64,000 nucleotides of DNA from Bacteroidota bacterium (GTDB taxonomy: Bacteria; Bacteroidota; Bacteroidia; B-17B0; Aurantibacillaceae), in NCBI GenBank assembly GCA_013697245.1, contig JACCXH010000028.1, forward strand, positions 1 to 64,000, written 5' to 3'. Made by a program: the position numbers and the translations under genes. How positions within the stretch are numbered: the stretch's first letter is position 1; every line of letters begins with the position of its first letter. Under the pieces are notes generated by a model. The model was not told the origin of the DNA, did no database searches, and saw only the letters and a list, made by a program, of their open reading frames with translations. Shown here piece by piece: positions 35,728 to 45,508 of this stretch.

Positions 35728-37556
35728 TGTGTGGCATCGCAGGATATATTAACCTAACGGGAAAAGCAACTGAGCAAGTTATATCAGACATGACCGATGC
35801 TATTAGTCATAGAGGGCCTGATGGCTTTGGGCATAAGTTCTTTGATAACGTGGCTATTGGTCATCGCCGCTTATCCATCATAGATATTGCCTCTGGTGCT
35901 CAGCCCATGTCTAATAAAAGCGAAACTATTTGGATAACCTATAATGGCGAGTTATACAACTACCTTGATTTAAAAAATAAGTTAATAAATTTTGGTTATA
36001 CATTTAAAACAACATCAGATACAGAAGTCATTATTTATGCTTACGAAAAATGGGGAGAACATTGCTTAAAATATTTTAGAGGAATGTTTGCTTTTGCAAT
36101 AACAGATCTTAATACAAAAAAGCTTTTTGTAGCAAGAGATCATTTTGGAATCAAACCTTTATTTTATTACCAATCTGCAAATTGTATCGCTTTTGGTAGC
36201 GAATTACAACAATTCAAATCACTACCGGAATTTGATACTGCCCTGGATTTAAATGCCATAGATCAATACTTATGGCTACAATATATACCGGCACCACTAA
36301 CCGTTTTTAAATCGATTAAAAAATTAAAAGCGGCGCATTATATTACTATCGATTTTAATGGACAGATAAGTGAGCAAAAAGAATATTGGGATATAGACTT
36401 TGGTAAAAAACAAGTAAAAACGCAAAAAGAATGGATGGATGCAACAGAGGCTGTTATTAAAGATTCTGTAAAAGCACATTTGGTGTCCGATGTTCCATTT
36501 GGCGCATTTTTGTCAGGGGGTATCGATTCTAGTTTGGTGGTTACCTATATGAGTGAGGTGTTAAATAAAAAAGTAGAAACATTTAGCATTGGTTTTGAAG
36601 AGGAAGAATATAACGAATTAAAATATTCGGAACTCGTTGCAAAAAAATTCAACACCAATCATCATGTAGAAATTGTTAAGCCCGATGCGTTAAATGTATT
36701 GCCTAAGCTAATTAAGCATTATGGCGAGCCTTTTGGAGATAGTTCGTGCATTCCTACTTATTATGTTTGTGAATTAGCAAAAAAACATGTTACCATGGTT
36801 TTAAGTGGTGATGGCGGTGATGAATGTTTTGCAGGCTATAATTCATACACACAGTTTATGAAATATTTGCCTATCAATTATCGCAGCGGTATTAAAAAGA
36901 AATTATATCCTTTACAAGAAAAATTGTTCCCAAAACGATATCCTAAAAAAGACACGCTTGAAAACTGGATCAGTAAAATGAGCTATTTAGAGGCTGATTG
37001 GAGAACAAAATTGTGGAAACAAGAACACCATGCACATATTTCAAAAATGCCAGAGGGCTTTGAAGAAATTTATTCTAAAACAAAAAATTTTTCAACTGTT
37101 AATAAGGTTCAGTATGTTGATATGAAAACGTACATGAATTTTGATATCCTTACAAAGGTTGATACGGCCAGTATGATTCATAGTTTAGAAGTGCGCACAC
37201 CACTTATTGATAAAGAAGTTTGGGAATTTGCCGCAACCATACCGGAAGAATTTAATATTAATAATAAATCGGGCGAATGGCAGGGTAAAATTTTGTTAAA
37301 AGAAATTATGTTAAAGCATTTTCCACATGATTTTGTATACCGCAAGAAGCAAGGCTTCGGCGTGCCAATCTCTAAATGGTTTGCTAAACAAGGGCAACTA
37401 AATACCTTATTACAAGACCGAATGCTTTCCAAAAATTCTTTAGTTAAATCTTATTTCAACCAAACAACAATCAGTAGCCTTATCTCCGGAAATCATAATG
37501 AATCATTATGGTTAATTCTATTTCTGGAAGAGTGGTTAACGCAGTTTAAAAAATAA
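35727..37556 (+). CDS. Asparagine synthetase B-like amidotransferase (tandem copy A)
   Basis: This 609-residue protein has the glutaminase nucleophile C2 in MCGIAGYI, SHRGPDGFG and NGELYN in the first domain, and the ATP-pyrophosphatase loop SGGIDS at 263-268. MVLSGDGGDE follows. It is exactly the same length as its tandem partner at 38839 and nearly collinear in sequence. The likely role is amidation of a sugar carboxylate, working with the adjacent GT4 enzyme. It directly abuts the next GT4 gene. Confidence 0.92.
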   Translation: MCGIAGYINLTGKATEQVISDMTDAISHRGPDGFGHKFFDNVAIGHRRLSIIDIASGAQPMSNKSETIWITYNGELYNYLDLKNKLINFGYTFKTTSDTEVIIYAYEKWGEHCLKYFRGMFAFAITDLNTKKLFVARDHFGIKPLFYYQSANCIAFGSELQQFKSLPEFDTALDLNAIDQYLWLQYIPAPLTVFKSIKKLKAAHYITIDFNGQISEQKEYWDIDFGKKQVKTQKEWMDATEAVIKDSVKAHLVSDVPFGAFLSGGIDSSLVVTYMSEVLNKKVETFSIGFEEEEYNELKYSELVAKKFNTNHHVEIVKPDALNVLPKLIKHYGEPFGDSSCIPTYYVCELAKKHVTMVLSGDGGDECFAGYNSYTQFMKYLPINYRSGIKKKLYPLQEKLFPKRYPKKDTLENWISKMSYLEADWRTKLWKQEHHAHISKMPEGFEEIYSKTKNFSTVNKVQYVDMKTYMNFDILTKVDTASMIHSLEVRTPLIDKEVWEFAATIPEEFNINNKSGEWQGKILLKEIMLKHFPHDFVYRKKQGFGVPISKWFAKQGQLNTLLQDRMLSKNSLVKSYFNQTTISSLISGNHNESLWLILFLEEWLTQFKK

Positions 37557-38786
37557 ATGCACATTGCTTTAGTTACTCCCGAATTTGTTACCGAAGCAAG
37601 CTTTGACGGTGGTTTAGCAAATTATATTTATAAACTTGCTAAGTGGTTAAAAAGTCAACAACATAAAGTAACCATCTTTCTTGTGTCTGAAACCTCCGGT
37701 AGTTTTGTTTTTGAAGATATCACCATTGAGCGTATAAAAATTATTGATTATGCATGGCGAATCAACTATCAAGCCAAGCGCTTTAAAATTAGTTTTTTAT
37801 TTCCTGAAAAATTGCAATGCTTTGTTGCTTTCAGACAAGCTTCTTATTTTGTAAAGAAGACCATAAAACAGTTTAATAAAAAACACCCTATAGATATAAT
37901 TCAATATCCCCACTTATCAGGCTATTCGTTTTATAAAGTTAAAAATGTGCCGAGTATAGTTAGGTTGTCAAGTTCAACCTATTTGTGCAACGCAATGGGT
38001 GGTTGGGGTAGGAGTGATACTTATATGAAGTCACTAGAAAAATTTGAGGTTATGGCTATGCGGAAATCAGAAATGGTATTTGGTCCCAGTAAAATGATAG
38101 CCGAACTTGTCGAACCTCAAATTGGCAAGCATATATCTATTATCGAAACACCTTATATGGCACCCGAAAGTAAGCTTGATAATAGCATGTATGAAAGTGT
38201 TTTAAAGGAAAAAAGATATGTGCTTTTTTTTGGTTCAATTGGTTTGATTAAGGGTGTAGGAACCATTGCTGAAATAATATATGATTTATTAAAGACCAAC
38301 AAAGATTTATATTATATTTTTGTTGGAAAACAGCTTCACAATAAAATAAACGAAACAGATCTTTGGGATTATTTAATGGGTAAAGCTGCCGAATTTAGCG
38401 ATAGAGTGATTCATATACCTGCGCAAAAACATCCAGCCTTGTTTCCGATTATTCAAAATGCACAACTTGTTACATTGCCTTCACGAACGGACAATTTTCC
38501 AAATACATGTATTGAAAGTATGGCTAATAAAAAAATAGTAATTGGAACAAAAGGTAATGGCTTCGATCAACTCATTAACGATAATGAAAATGGTTTTGTT
38601 GTGGAGGTAGATAATTCTACAGAACTTCTCGATAAAATAAATTGCGTTTTACAACTTGACATTGAAACCAAAAATAAAATAGAACAAAAAGCTTTTGAAC
38701 GGTCTCGAAAACTTCATCCGGATATTGTTTTAAATCAAGTTATAGAACTTTATAAAAAAACAATTAACGAGTTGAAGACAGCTTAA
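37557..38786 (+). CDS. GT4-family glycosyltransferase (tandem copy B)
   Basis: This 409-residue paralogue of the GT4 enzyme at 34492 shares the opening VTPEFVTEASFDGGLANYIYKLAKWL and the donor-site blocks FFGSIGLIKGVGTI and SRTDNFPNTCIESMANKK. Differences concentrate in the N-terminal acceptor domain (about 40-180), as expected if the two copies add the same donor to different acceptors. It abuts the stop of AsnB copy A and is followed by a 52-base gap before AsnB copy B. Confidence 0.9.
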   Translation: MHIALVTPEFVTEASFDGGLANYIYKLAKWLKSQQHKVTIFLVSETSGSFVFEDITIERIKIIDYAWRINYQAKRFKISFLFPEKLQCFVAFRQASYFVKKTIKQFNKKHPIDIIQYPHLSGYSFYKVKNVPSIVRLSSSTYLCNAMGGWGRSDTYMKSLEKFEVMAMRKSEMVFGPSKMIAELVEPQIGKHISIIETPYMAPESKLDNSMYESVLKEKRYVLFFGSIGLIKGVGTIAEIIYDLLKTNKDLYYIFVGKQLHNKINETDLWDYLMGKAAEFSDRVIHIPAQKHPALFPIIQNAQLVTLPSRTDNFPNTCIESMANKKIVIGTKGNGFDQLINDNENGFVVEVDNSTELLDKINCVLQLDIETKNKIEQKAFERSRKLHPDIVLNQVIELYKKTINELKTA

Positions 38787-38838
38787 TTAATTTTATAAAT
38801 AGAATGTTGAACCAAAAACAATACAAAATCATTAAATA

Positions 38839-40668
38839 ATGTGCGGTATAGCTGGTTATATTAGTCTAAATTCTGCAGCTACTAAAGTAATTATTGAACA
38901 GATGACAGATGCCATCAGTCACAGGGGGCCTGACGGTTTTGGACATAAAATTTTTGATAATGTCGCAATTGGTCATAGACGTTTATCAATTATTGATATT
39001 AGTACAGGGGCTCAGCCTATGTCTAATGAATCTGAAACATTATGGATTACCTACAATGGAGAATTATATAATTACCTTGAACTAAAAAATGAATTAGTAA
39101 GTTATGGTTATAAATTTCGCACCAATTCTGATACCGAGGTAATTATTTACGCTTATCAGAAGTGGCAAGAAGAGTGCCTTCAAAAATTCAGAGGTATGTT
39201 TGCCTTTGCCATTTTAGATTTAACCAACAAAAATATTTTTATTGCCAAGGATCATTTTGGAATTAAGCCTTTGTTCATTTATCAATCGGCTAATATTATA
39301 GCCTTTGGAAGCGAACTCCAACAATTTAAAAACCTGCCGGCATTTGATAATACGATTGATTTAAATGCCATTGATCAGTATTTATGGTTGCAATATATAC
39401 CGGCACCGCTAACAGTGTTTAAGCAAATAAAAAAATTAAAAGCCGGCCATTTTGTTTCGATTGATTTTAGCGGAAAAATAAGCGAGCAAAAAAAATATTG
39501 GGATATTGATTTTAGCAAGAAGCAAATTAAAACTAAAAATGAATGGCTTGAGGCTACTGATGCAGTTATAAAAGATGCTGTAAGATCTCATCTTGTTTCT
39601 GACGTTCCGTTTGGCGCTTTTCTGTCGGGTGGAATTGATTCAAGTCTGGTTGTTCAGCATATGAGTCAAATGCTAAATAAAAACGTAGAAACATTTAGTA
39701 TTGGATTTGAAGAAGAAGCATATAATGAATTAAAATTTTCGGAACAGGTTGCAAAAGAATTTAAAACAAATCACCATACCGAAATAGTAAAACCAAACGC
39801 GATAGAAATACTTCCAAAACTGGTAAAACATTATGGCGAACCTTTTGGCGATAGTTCATGCATACCCACGTATTATGTTTGTGAACTAGCGCGTAAACAT
39901 GTTACCATGGTTTTAAGTGGAGATGGCGGAGATGAGGCCTTTGCAGGCTATAATTCATATATAAATTGGTTAAAGTACATGCCTCAATTTTACCGTAAAG
40001 GTTTTAAAAAAGCCATTTATCCACTACAAGAAAAATTATTCCCTCTAAGATACCCAAAAAAAGATACGCTTGAAACATGGATAAGTATTAATCAATATTT
40101 GGATACTAATTGGCGAACAAATTTATGGCAGAATCAATATCAAGGTCAAATAGCTGTTTTGCCTGAAGAATTTGAACAATTGTTTAATCGAACAAAAGAG
40201 TATTCTCTTACCAACAAAGTACAGTATATGGATATGAAAACATATTTAAACTTTGATATTTTAACTAAAGTAGATACTGCAAGTATGATGCATAGTCTTG
40301 AAGTTAGAACGCCACTGGTAGATAAAAATGTTTGGGAGTTTGCCGCAACCATACCTGAAGAATTTAACATAAACAAAAACTCAGGCGAATGGCGTGGAAA
40401 GTTACTGTTAAAAGAATTAATGCTTAAAAATTTCTCTAACGAATTTGTGCATCGCAAAAAACAAGGTTTTTCAATACCGCTTGATAAATGGTTTAGTCAT
40501 AAAGGCGATTTAAATCAATTACTTCATGATAAATTATTGTCTCCTAATTCGGTATTAAACACTTATTTTAATGTGAATACAATAACAAAGATGGTTGATG
40601 AAAACCAAACAAGTGGATTATGGTTGCTCGTGTTTTTAGAAGAATGGTTATCTCAGTATAAAAAGTAA
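38839..40668 (+). CDS. Asparagine synthetase B-like amidotransferase (tandem copy B)
   Basis: This 609-residue near-duplicate of the protein at 35727 has C2 in MCGIAGYI, SGGIDS at 263-268 and MVLSGDGGDE. All active-site elements are intact, so this is not a decaying copy. Divergence is greatest in about residues 385-460. The 52-base AT-rich gap before it contrasts with the overlap seen in copy A. It probably amidates a second uronic acid or a second position. Confidence 0.92.
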   Translation: MCGIAGYISLNSAATKVIIEQMTDAISHRGPDGFGHKIFDNVAIGHRRLSIIDISTGAQPMSNESETLWITYNGELYNYLELKNELVSYGYKFRTNSDTEVIIYAYQKWQEECLQKFRGMFAFAILDLTNKNIFIAKDHFGIKPLFIYQSANIIAFGSELQQFKNLPAFDNTIDLNAIDQYLWLQYIPAPLTVFKQIKKLKAGHFVSIDFSGKISEQKKYWDIDFSKKQIKTKNEWLEATDAVIKDAVRSHLVSDVPFGAFLSGGIDSSLVVQHMSQMLNKNVETFSIGFEEEAYNELKFSEQVAKEFKTNHHTEIVKPNAIEILPKLVKHYGEPFGDSSCIPTYYVCELARKHVTMVLSGDGGDEAFAGYNSYINWLKYMPQFYRKGFKKAIYPLQEKLFPLRYPKKDTLETWISINQYLDTNWRTNLWQNQYQGQIAVLPEEFEQLFNRTKEYSLTNKVQYMDMKTYLNFDILTKVDTASMMHSLEVRTPLVDKNVWEFAATIPEEFNINKNSGEWRGKLLLKELMLKNFSNEFVHRKKQGFSIPLDKWFSHKGDLNQLLHDKLLSPNSVLNTYFNVNTITKMVDENQTSGLWLLVFLEEWLSQYKK

Positions 40669-40750
40669 TAAATGCTATTTTCTTCTAGTATAATATTCAT
40701 TTGTAACCGTGCGCATAAATTAAAAGTTGTTGTGCCAATAGAGTATATAA

Positions 40751-41761
40751 ATGGCTGAGTTTTCAATTTCAGTTATAATGGCGGCATACAATGCAGAAGA
40801 ATTTATTTCTGTAGCTATTGATTCGATTTTAAATCAGTCATTTCGTAATTTTGAATTCATAATTATTAATGATGCTTCGACTGATAGAACTCTTTCAATA
40901 ATTAATACCTATAATGACGAACGTATTAAAATTATTACAAATCAAAAAAATTGCGGGTTAGCGGTTTCGCTTAATATCGGTATTCGTGCTGCTACAGGTA
41001 AATACATTGCCAGAATGGATGCTGATGATATTTCGGATTTAAGCAGGTTTGAAAAGCAGTATCAATTTCTCGAAGAAAACCCCGAAATAGACGTCTGTGC
41101 AACGGCTATGCAATTATTTGGCACTGAGAATAACATCAGTGGAAATGATGTATCTACGGATGATGAAATAAAGGCAGAATTAATATGGGGGTGTCCTACA
41201 AACCATGCAACCATGCTTATGCGCTTGGATAAAATTAAAAAGTATAATTTATTTTATGACGAAACATTTGGCGTAGGACAAGATTGGAAATTTTGGTACG
41301 ATGTAAAAAATTATGTAAAAATTTTTAATTTTATTGAGCCATTATATTTATATAGAAGAGGGGAGCAAAATGTTACTGTGCAATTCAAAGATAAATCTAG
41401 AGAAAGATCATTAAGAATGCATAAAATTTTACTTGCAGATTTAGCAATACCCTTTACCGATGAGGATTTAAAAATACACCAGTTTATTAATGGTTTATTT
41501 AGTTTAACACCAAGTCCCGATAATGTTAAGAAAGCAAAATTTTGGCTAAAAAAAATATTACTTCAAAACAAAATAATTAAAAAGTATGAGGAAAAAACAT
41601 TTGAAGCAACAGCTTTAAAAAAATGGAATCATCTGTTTTTTCTTATTGTACCATATGGACACAATACCGTTTTTAAGTACTTTTTAGTTACGGGCATTCG
41701 TTGGAATCATCTTAGTTATTATTTAAAATATTCTGTCAATAAATTAATTGGAAGAAAATAA
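40751..41761 (+). CDS. GT2-family glycosyltransferase
   Basis: This 336-residue GT-A enzyme has SVIMAAYNAEEFISVAIDSILNQSF at residues 7-31, INDASTD (39-45) and the metal-binding D90-A-D92-D93 in ARMDADDIS. WGCPTNHATMLMR and the acidic VGQDWKFWYD lie in the acceptor half. There is no membrane segment. It is separated from AsnB copy B by 82 bases, one of the larger gaps in the block. It transfers a sugar to the growing chain in the cytoplasm; specificity is unknown. Confidence 0.92.
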   Translation: MAEFSISVIMAAYNAEEFISVAIDSILNQSFRNFEFIIINDASTDRTLSIINTYNDERIKIITNQKNCGLAVSLNIGIRAATGKYIARMDADDISDLSRFEKQYQFLEENPEIDVCATAMQLFGTENNISGNDVSTDDEIKAELIWGCPTNHATMLMRLDKIKKYNLFYDETFGVGQDWKFWYDVKNYVKIFNFIEPLYLYRRGEQNVTVQFKDKSRERSLRMHKILLADLAIPFTDEDLKIHQFINGLFSLTPSPDNVKKAKFWLKKILLQNKIIKKYEEKTFEATALKKWNHLFFLIVPYGHNTVFKYFLVTGIRWNHLSYYLKYSVNKLIGRK

Positions 41762-41803
41762 AAAATGGAAACATTACAGCACATACCTTCGAAAAAAAGT
41801 TAA

Positions 41804-42814
41804 TTGTCTCAGAAATCACATATATTTGATCATAGCGTTCTTATCGATCCAAAAGGTGCAACCACAATTTGGTACGGTCAAAAGAACCTCAATATTTTTG
41901 GTAAACTTCATTATCTTAAGATCGTTTTAAAAGCAAAAAAGCAAATAAATCAATTTTATAATAAGGCCATAAAAGAAAAAGAATGTTATTATGGCCCTTT
42001 TAAAGGCGAATTCGGACATTTTTTACTGCATAACCTTCCTTTCCTTTCTAATTTACATAAACAAGGTGTAAAGATCCATTATTGTGGAATGGAATTGCAT
42101 AGAGGGTTTTTAGTAGATACCAATGGCAATTCAATTATACACAGGTATTATCCTTTAAGAGATTTTTTTGCGGAAGTATCATCGAGTTCGAATGATACAA
42201 TTCCACCAATCGATGTTCAAAAAGAGATTGAAGCATTTTATGCGGTTGCAAAAAAAAGCGGCAAAGCATTTCTTGATATCGCTGATCATAATATGTACTG
42301 GTTTGTTTTTAGGAACTGGCAATTAGTAAATAACAGGCAACATGTTTACAACATTAATCAGGTTTATAAAACTGCTAATGAAAATTCATGTGTTATATTT
42401 CCAAGGAAAAAAGGCAATACCGTAACGCCCAATAATGGCGGGCCATGGGACTATATAGAGATAGCCAAGCTGGTGGCGCCCTATTTTGATAAAGTTTATA
42501 TTACCGGTCACCCAAGTATGAGCGCCGAAATAGAATCCGAAGGCAAAATCGAGGTATGCCTTTCAACAGATAATAAAGTGGTAATAGAAAAATGTTGTAA
42601 TGCCAAACTTATAATTACCCAGCACTCAGGTGCTATACATATTGGGTGTTATACCAATACAGATGTGTTGCTTATATTTAATGGAGAGCCGCCTATTAAA
42701 GGCTTAATAGATACTTTGAGGTTTAGAAAGAATTTAACACAACAACCTTTGCAATACGCATTTAATAAAGAACAAATAGTTGGTCACATAAAAACACTAT
42801 CTTTAAATAAATAA
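41804..42814 (+). CDS. Unknown protein, possible glycosyltransferase
   Basis: I cannot assign this 336-residue protein firmly. A stop codon directly precedes the TTG at 41804 and the next in-frame ATG is about 90 residues on, so the TTG start is well supported. GPFKGEFGHFLLHNLPFLSNL (about 64-84) recalls the entry helix of GT61-like enzymes. The C-terminal half, VIFPRKKGNTVTPNNGGPWDY to ITQHSGAIHIGCYTNTDVLLIF, looks like a GT-B nucleotide-sugar domain. It sits between a GT2 gene and the heptose-type cassette. A glycosyltransferase role is inferred from fold-like pattern and context. Confidence 0.55.
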   Translation: MSQKSHIFDHSVLIDPKGATTIWYGQKNLNIFGKLHYLKIVLKAKKQINQFYNKAIKEKECYYGPFKGEFGHFLLHNLPFLSNLHKQGVKIHYCGMELHRGFLVDTNGNSIIHRYYPLRDFFAEVSSSSNDTIPPIDVQKEIEAFYAVAKKSGKAFLDIADHNMYWFVFRNWQLVNNRQHVYNINQVYKTANENSCVIFPRKKGNTVTPNNGGPWDYIEIAKLVAPYFDKVYITGHPSMSAEIESEGKIEVCLSTDNKVVIEKCCNAKLIITQHSGAIHIGCYTNTDVLLIFNGEPPIKGLIDTLRFRKNLTQQPLQYAFNKEQIVGHIKTLSLNK

Positions 42815-42815
42815 A

Positions 42816-43685
42816 ATGATAAATTATTTAAATTCAATTTTTGAAGAAATAAAAAACCTGAAGGTTTTAATAGTTGGAGAAACTATTGTGGATGAGTTTA
42901 TAGATGTTTCTTACGAAGGACAATCTATGAAATCGTTTTGTCCGGTATTTAAGCTTGAAAGCGGCAAAACAGTTCAGCAAGGCGGTGCGCAGGCAATAGC
43001 CAATCATCTTTATGATTTTGTAAAAGAGGTAAAGGTAATTACAAATACAAATAGCGAGATCGTAAAAACAAGGTATGTAGATGTTGGTGATAAAAAGAAA
43101 CATGTCGAGATCAATAAATTTGATATTAAAGATTTTAAAGCCGTGAAGGTTAATACAGCTGATTACGATATTGTAATAGTAGCAGACTTTGGACATGGCT
43201 TTTGCGATAAACTAGAAATAACTGATGGCTTTCATCTAATGTGCCAAACAAACTCAAATAACTTTGGTTTTAACCGAATTTCAAAATGGAAGAATAAGAA
43301 AAAAAGAAGTGCGTGCATCGATTTGCGTGAGGCCAGCTTGCAAGTGAACGAGCGAATTGAAAATCCAACATCGCCAGATATTTTAAAGATTTTTAATTAT
43401 GAATTGAATTGCGATAATTTATTTATAACTACAGGCAAATCAGGTTCAACATTTACAAATGGCAAATTGGTTGAAGCACATCCGTCTTTTAAAACACAGG
43501 TAATTGATACAATTGGCGCAGGAGATACTTTTTTTGCTTTTGCTTGTGTTATGTCACATTTAAATAAAGAAAAACAAAATTTATATTTACCATCCTTAGC
43601 CGCTAGTTTATCTACTACATGGCTTTGTAACGAAAGATCAGTAACAAAAAAATTATTATTAGAACATGCTGCTAAATACCTATAA
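42816..43685 (+). CDS. PfkB-type sugar kinase, HldE N-domain-like
   Basis: This 289-residue ribokinase-family enzyme resembles the kinase half of HldE/RfaE. The N-terminal VLIVGETIVDEFIDV and the catalytic loop DTIGAGDTFFAFA with base D237 are clear. It is followed by GmhA-like, epimerase-like and nucleotidyltransferase genes, so the two halves of HldE are encoded separately around two other genes. The expected product is a sugar 1-phosphate, probably heptose-like. Its 3' end overlaps the next gene by 20 bases. Confidence 0.87.
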   Translation: MINYLNSIFEEIKNLKVLIVGETIVDEFIDVSYEGQSMKSFCPVFKLESGKTVQQGGAQAIANHLYDFVKEVKVITNTNSEIVKTRYVDVGDKKKHVEINKFDIKDFKAVKVNTADYDIVIVADFGHGFCDKLEITDGFHLMCQTNSNNFGFNRISKWKNKKKRSACIDLREASLQVNERIENPTSPDILKIFNYELNCDNLFITTGKSGSTFTNGKLVEAHPSFKTQVIDTIGAGDTFFAFACVMSHLNKEKQNLYLPSLAASLSTTWLCNERSVTKKLLLEHAAKYL

Positions 43686-44193
43686 AGAAAAATTCACAGA
43701 ATTTTTAAATTCAAAGGTCATTGATGATCAGATACAGGAATCTGTAAAAATGATAAAACAACACAAGCGTATATTTTTTATCGGTAACGGAGGCTCTAAT
43801 TCCATATGCTCGCATTTAATGGAAGACTTTGCCAAAGTTTTAAAATACGAATCTTTTGCTTTTACCGATCCTGCATTGATAACCTGTTTTTCAAATGATT
43901 ATGGTTATGAAAAGGCTATGGTAGAATGGCTTAAGGTGTATTATAAAAAAGACGACCTTTTAGTTGCTATCAGTAGCTCTGGCAACTCTGCTAACATTAA
44001 TAATGCTGTTGATTTTGCAAATACTGTTAATAAAAATGTGATTACACTTTCAGGATTTAAAAATGACAATAAATTAGTTAGTAAAGGTAAGATAAATTTT
44101 TACCTTAATTCGGAGTCCTACGGAATAGTTGAGTGTTATCATCAAACCATACTTCACACGATCTTAGATATAATTAATGAAGAACATAAATAG
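43666..44193 (+). CDS. SIS-domain phosphosugar isomerase, GmhA-like
   Basis: This 175-residue protein has a single SIS domain. The phosphosugar loop FIGNGGSNSICSHLMEDF is at about 38-55 and the second loop ISSSGNSANI near 103-112. These match GmhA, which converts sedoheptulose 7-phosphate to D-glycero-D-manno-heptose 7-phosphate. It overlaps both neighbours, by 20 and 17 bases, showing tight coupling within the cassette. Confidence 0.87.
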   Translation: MLLNTYKEKFTEFLNSKVIDDQIQESVKMIKQHKRIFFIGNGGSNSICSHLMEDFAKVLKYESFAFTDPALITCFSNDYGYEKAMVEWLKVYYKKDDLLVAISSSGNSANINNAVDFANTVNKNVITLSGFKNDNKLVSKGKINFYLNSESYGIVECYHQTILHTILDIINEEHK

Positions 44194-45094
44194 CGTACTT
44201 ATAACTGGTGTTGCAGGTTTTATTGGCTCTAACCTGTTAGATTATCTCCTTTCTAAAACTACCTGGCATATTACCGGTATTGATAATTATAGTACTGGAA
44301 ATAAAAAAAACATTGATAATCATTTTAACGAACCTCGCTTTTCATTTATAAATGATTCGGTTGAAAATATAAAAAGTCTTAAACCTTACGATTGTGTTTT
44401 TCATCTCGCGGCTTTACCACGAATACAGCCTAGTTTTGAATTTGTAACCGAACACATTTCTGCCAACTTAACTTTTTCTATGCATCTGATAGAGTTGATG
44501 GTGAAAGAAAATAATTTTCCGAAATTTGTATTTAGTAGTTCGAGCGCTGTATACGGAACGCCGGAAAAAATCCCAACGCCAGAATCAGAAAAGATAGATT
44601 GTTTAAGCCCATATGCATTTCAGAAATATGAAGTCGAAAAATACCTCGAATTACTAAGCACACGTTATCCATTGGACTATGTTTGTCTGCGTTATTTTAA
44701 TCCGTATGGTCCGCGAAGTTTTAATCCCGATAATAAATTTAATGCCTACAGCAGCGTTGTCGGTATTTTTTTGTATAAGCACAAAAATGGTCAGCAACTT
44801 TTAATTACAGGCGATGGTTCGCAAAAACGTGATTTTATACACGTATATGATCTTGCAAAAGCTAATTATCTGGCAGCTATAAATTCAAGCGTATTAAATA
44901 CGGCGTTTAATATTGGCAATGGCGATACCTTAAGTGTTTTAGAATTAGCGAAACAAATTTCATCGAATTATGAATTTATACCAAAACGCGAAGGCGAATC
45001 AGATATTACATTTGCAGATGTAACCAAAGCAAAGCAGTTACTGAATTGGTTTCCTGAACATGATATCAAAGATTTTATTAAAAGCAATATTTAA
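44177..45094 (+). CDS. NAD-dependent nucleotide-sugar epimerase
   Basis: This 305-residue extended SDR has the cofactor loop GVAGFIGSN at 10-18, the SSSSAVYGTP active-site strand, Y-x3-K in SPYAFQK, and the substrate loop RYFNPYGPRSF. The layout fits a UDP-glucose 4-epimerase or HldD-like enzyme. Its place between the isomerase and nucleotidyltransferase suggests it acts on the activated sugar made by this cassette, for instance epimerising a nucleotide heptose. It abuts the following gene. Confidence 0.87.
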   Translation: MKNINSVLITGVAGFIGSNLLDYLLSKTTWHITGIDNYSTGNKKNIDNHFNEPRFSFINDSVENIKSLKPYDCVFHLAALPRIQPSFEFVTEHISANLTFSMHLIELMVKENNFPKFVFSSSSAVYGTPEKIPTPESEKIDCLSPYAFQKYEVEKYLELLSTRYPLDYVCLRYFNPYGPRSFNPDNKFNAYSSVVGIFLYKHKNGQQLLITGDGSQKRDFIHVYDLAKANYLAAINSSVLNTAFNIGNGDTLSVLELAKQISSNYEFIPKREGESDITFADVTKAKQLLNWFPEHDIKDFIKSNI

Positions 45095-45505
45095 ATGAAA
45101 ATTGGTTTTACATGTGGTGTTTTTGATCTTTTTCATGCCGGGCACGTTTTGATGTTACAAGAATGTAAAGAACATTGCGACTATTTGATAGTTGCAATTA
45201 ATCGTGCTGAAAATATTTCAAAAACAATTAATCCCGGCAAAAAAGCCCCTATATTTTCTGTAACTGAGCGCAAATTAATTATGGCAAGCTGCAAATATGT
45301 TGATGAAGTATTAGAATATAATTCAGAAGAAGAACTTCTTGAGGTCCTAAAAACAAAAAATATTTCTATCCGTTTTTTGGGAGAAGATTATAAAGGTAAA
45401 CCTATTACTGGTGAAGATCTTAAAATGGTAATATATTATACCAACCGTGACCATGGATTAAGTACAAGTTTATATAGGGCAAAACTTACCGACGGCAATA
45501 AATAA
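45095..45505 (+). CDS. Nucleotidyltransferase, HldE C-domain-like
   Basis: This 136-residue cytidylyltransferase-fold enzyme has the nucleotide-binding H14-A-G-H17 in FDLFHAGHVLML and the C-terminal LSTSLYRAKL, equivalent to the ISTSxxxR motif. It would load the sugar 1-phosphate with a nucleotide, as the C-terminal half of HldE does with ATP. The family also includes glycerol-3-phosphate cytidylyltransferase (TagD). The adjacent kinase and GmhA-like isomerase make the heptose interpretation more likely. Confidence 0.87.
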   Translation: MKIGFTCGVFDLFHAGHVLMLQECKEHCDYLIVAINRAENISKTINPGKKAPIFSVTERKLIMASCKYVDEVLEYNSEEELLEVLKTKNISIRFLGEDYKGKPITGEDLKMVIYYTNRDHGLSTSLYRAKLTDGNK

Positions 45506-45508
45506 TTT

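Noticed and set aside
26384-40668. Three AsnB genes as asparagine biosynthesis
   Set aside because: Three copies embedded among glycosyltransferases point to sugar carboxylate amidation; asparagine synthesis by one of them cannot be excluded.
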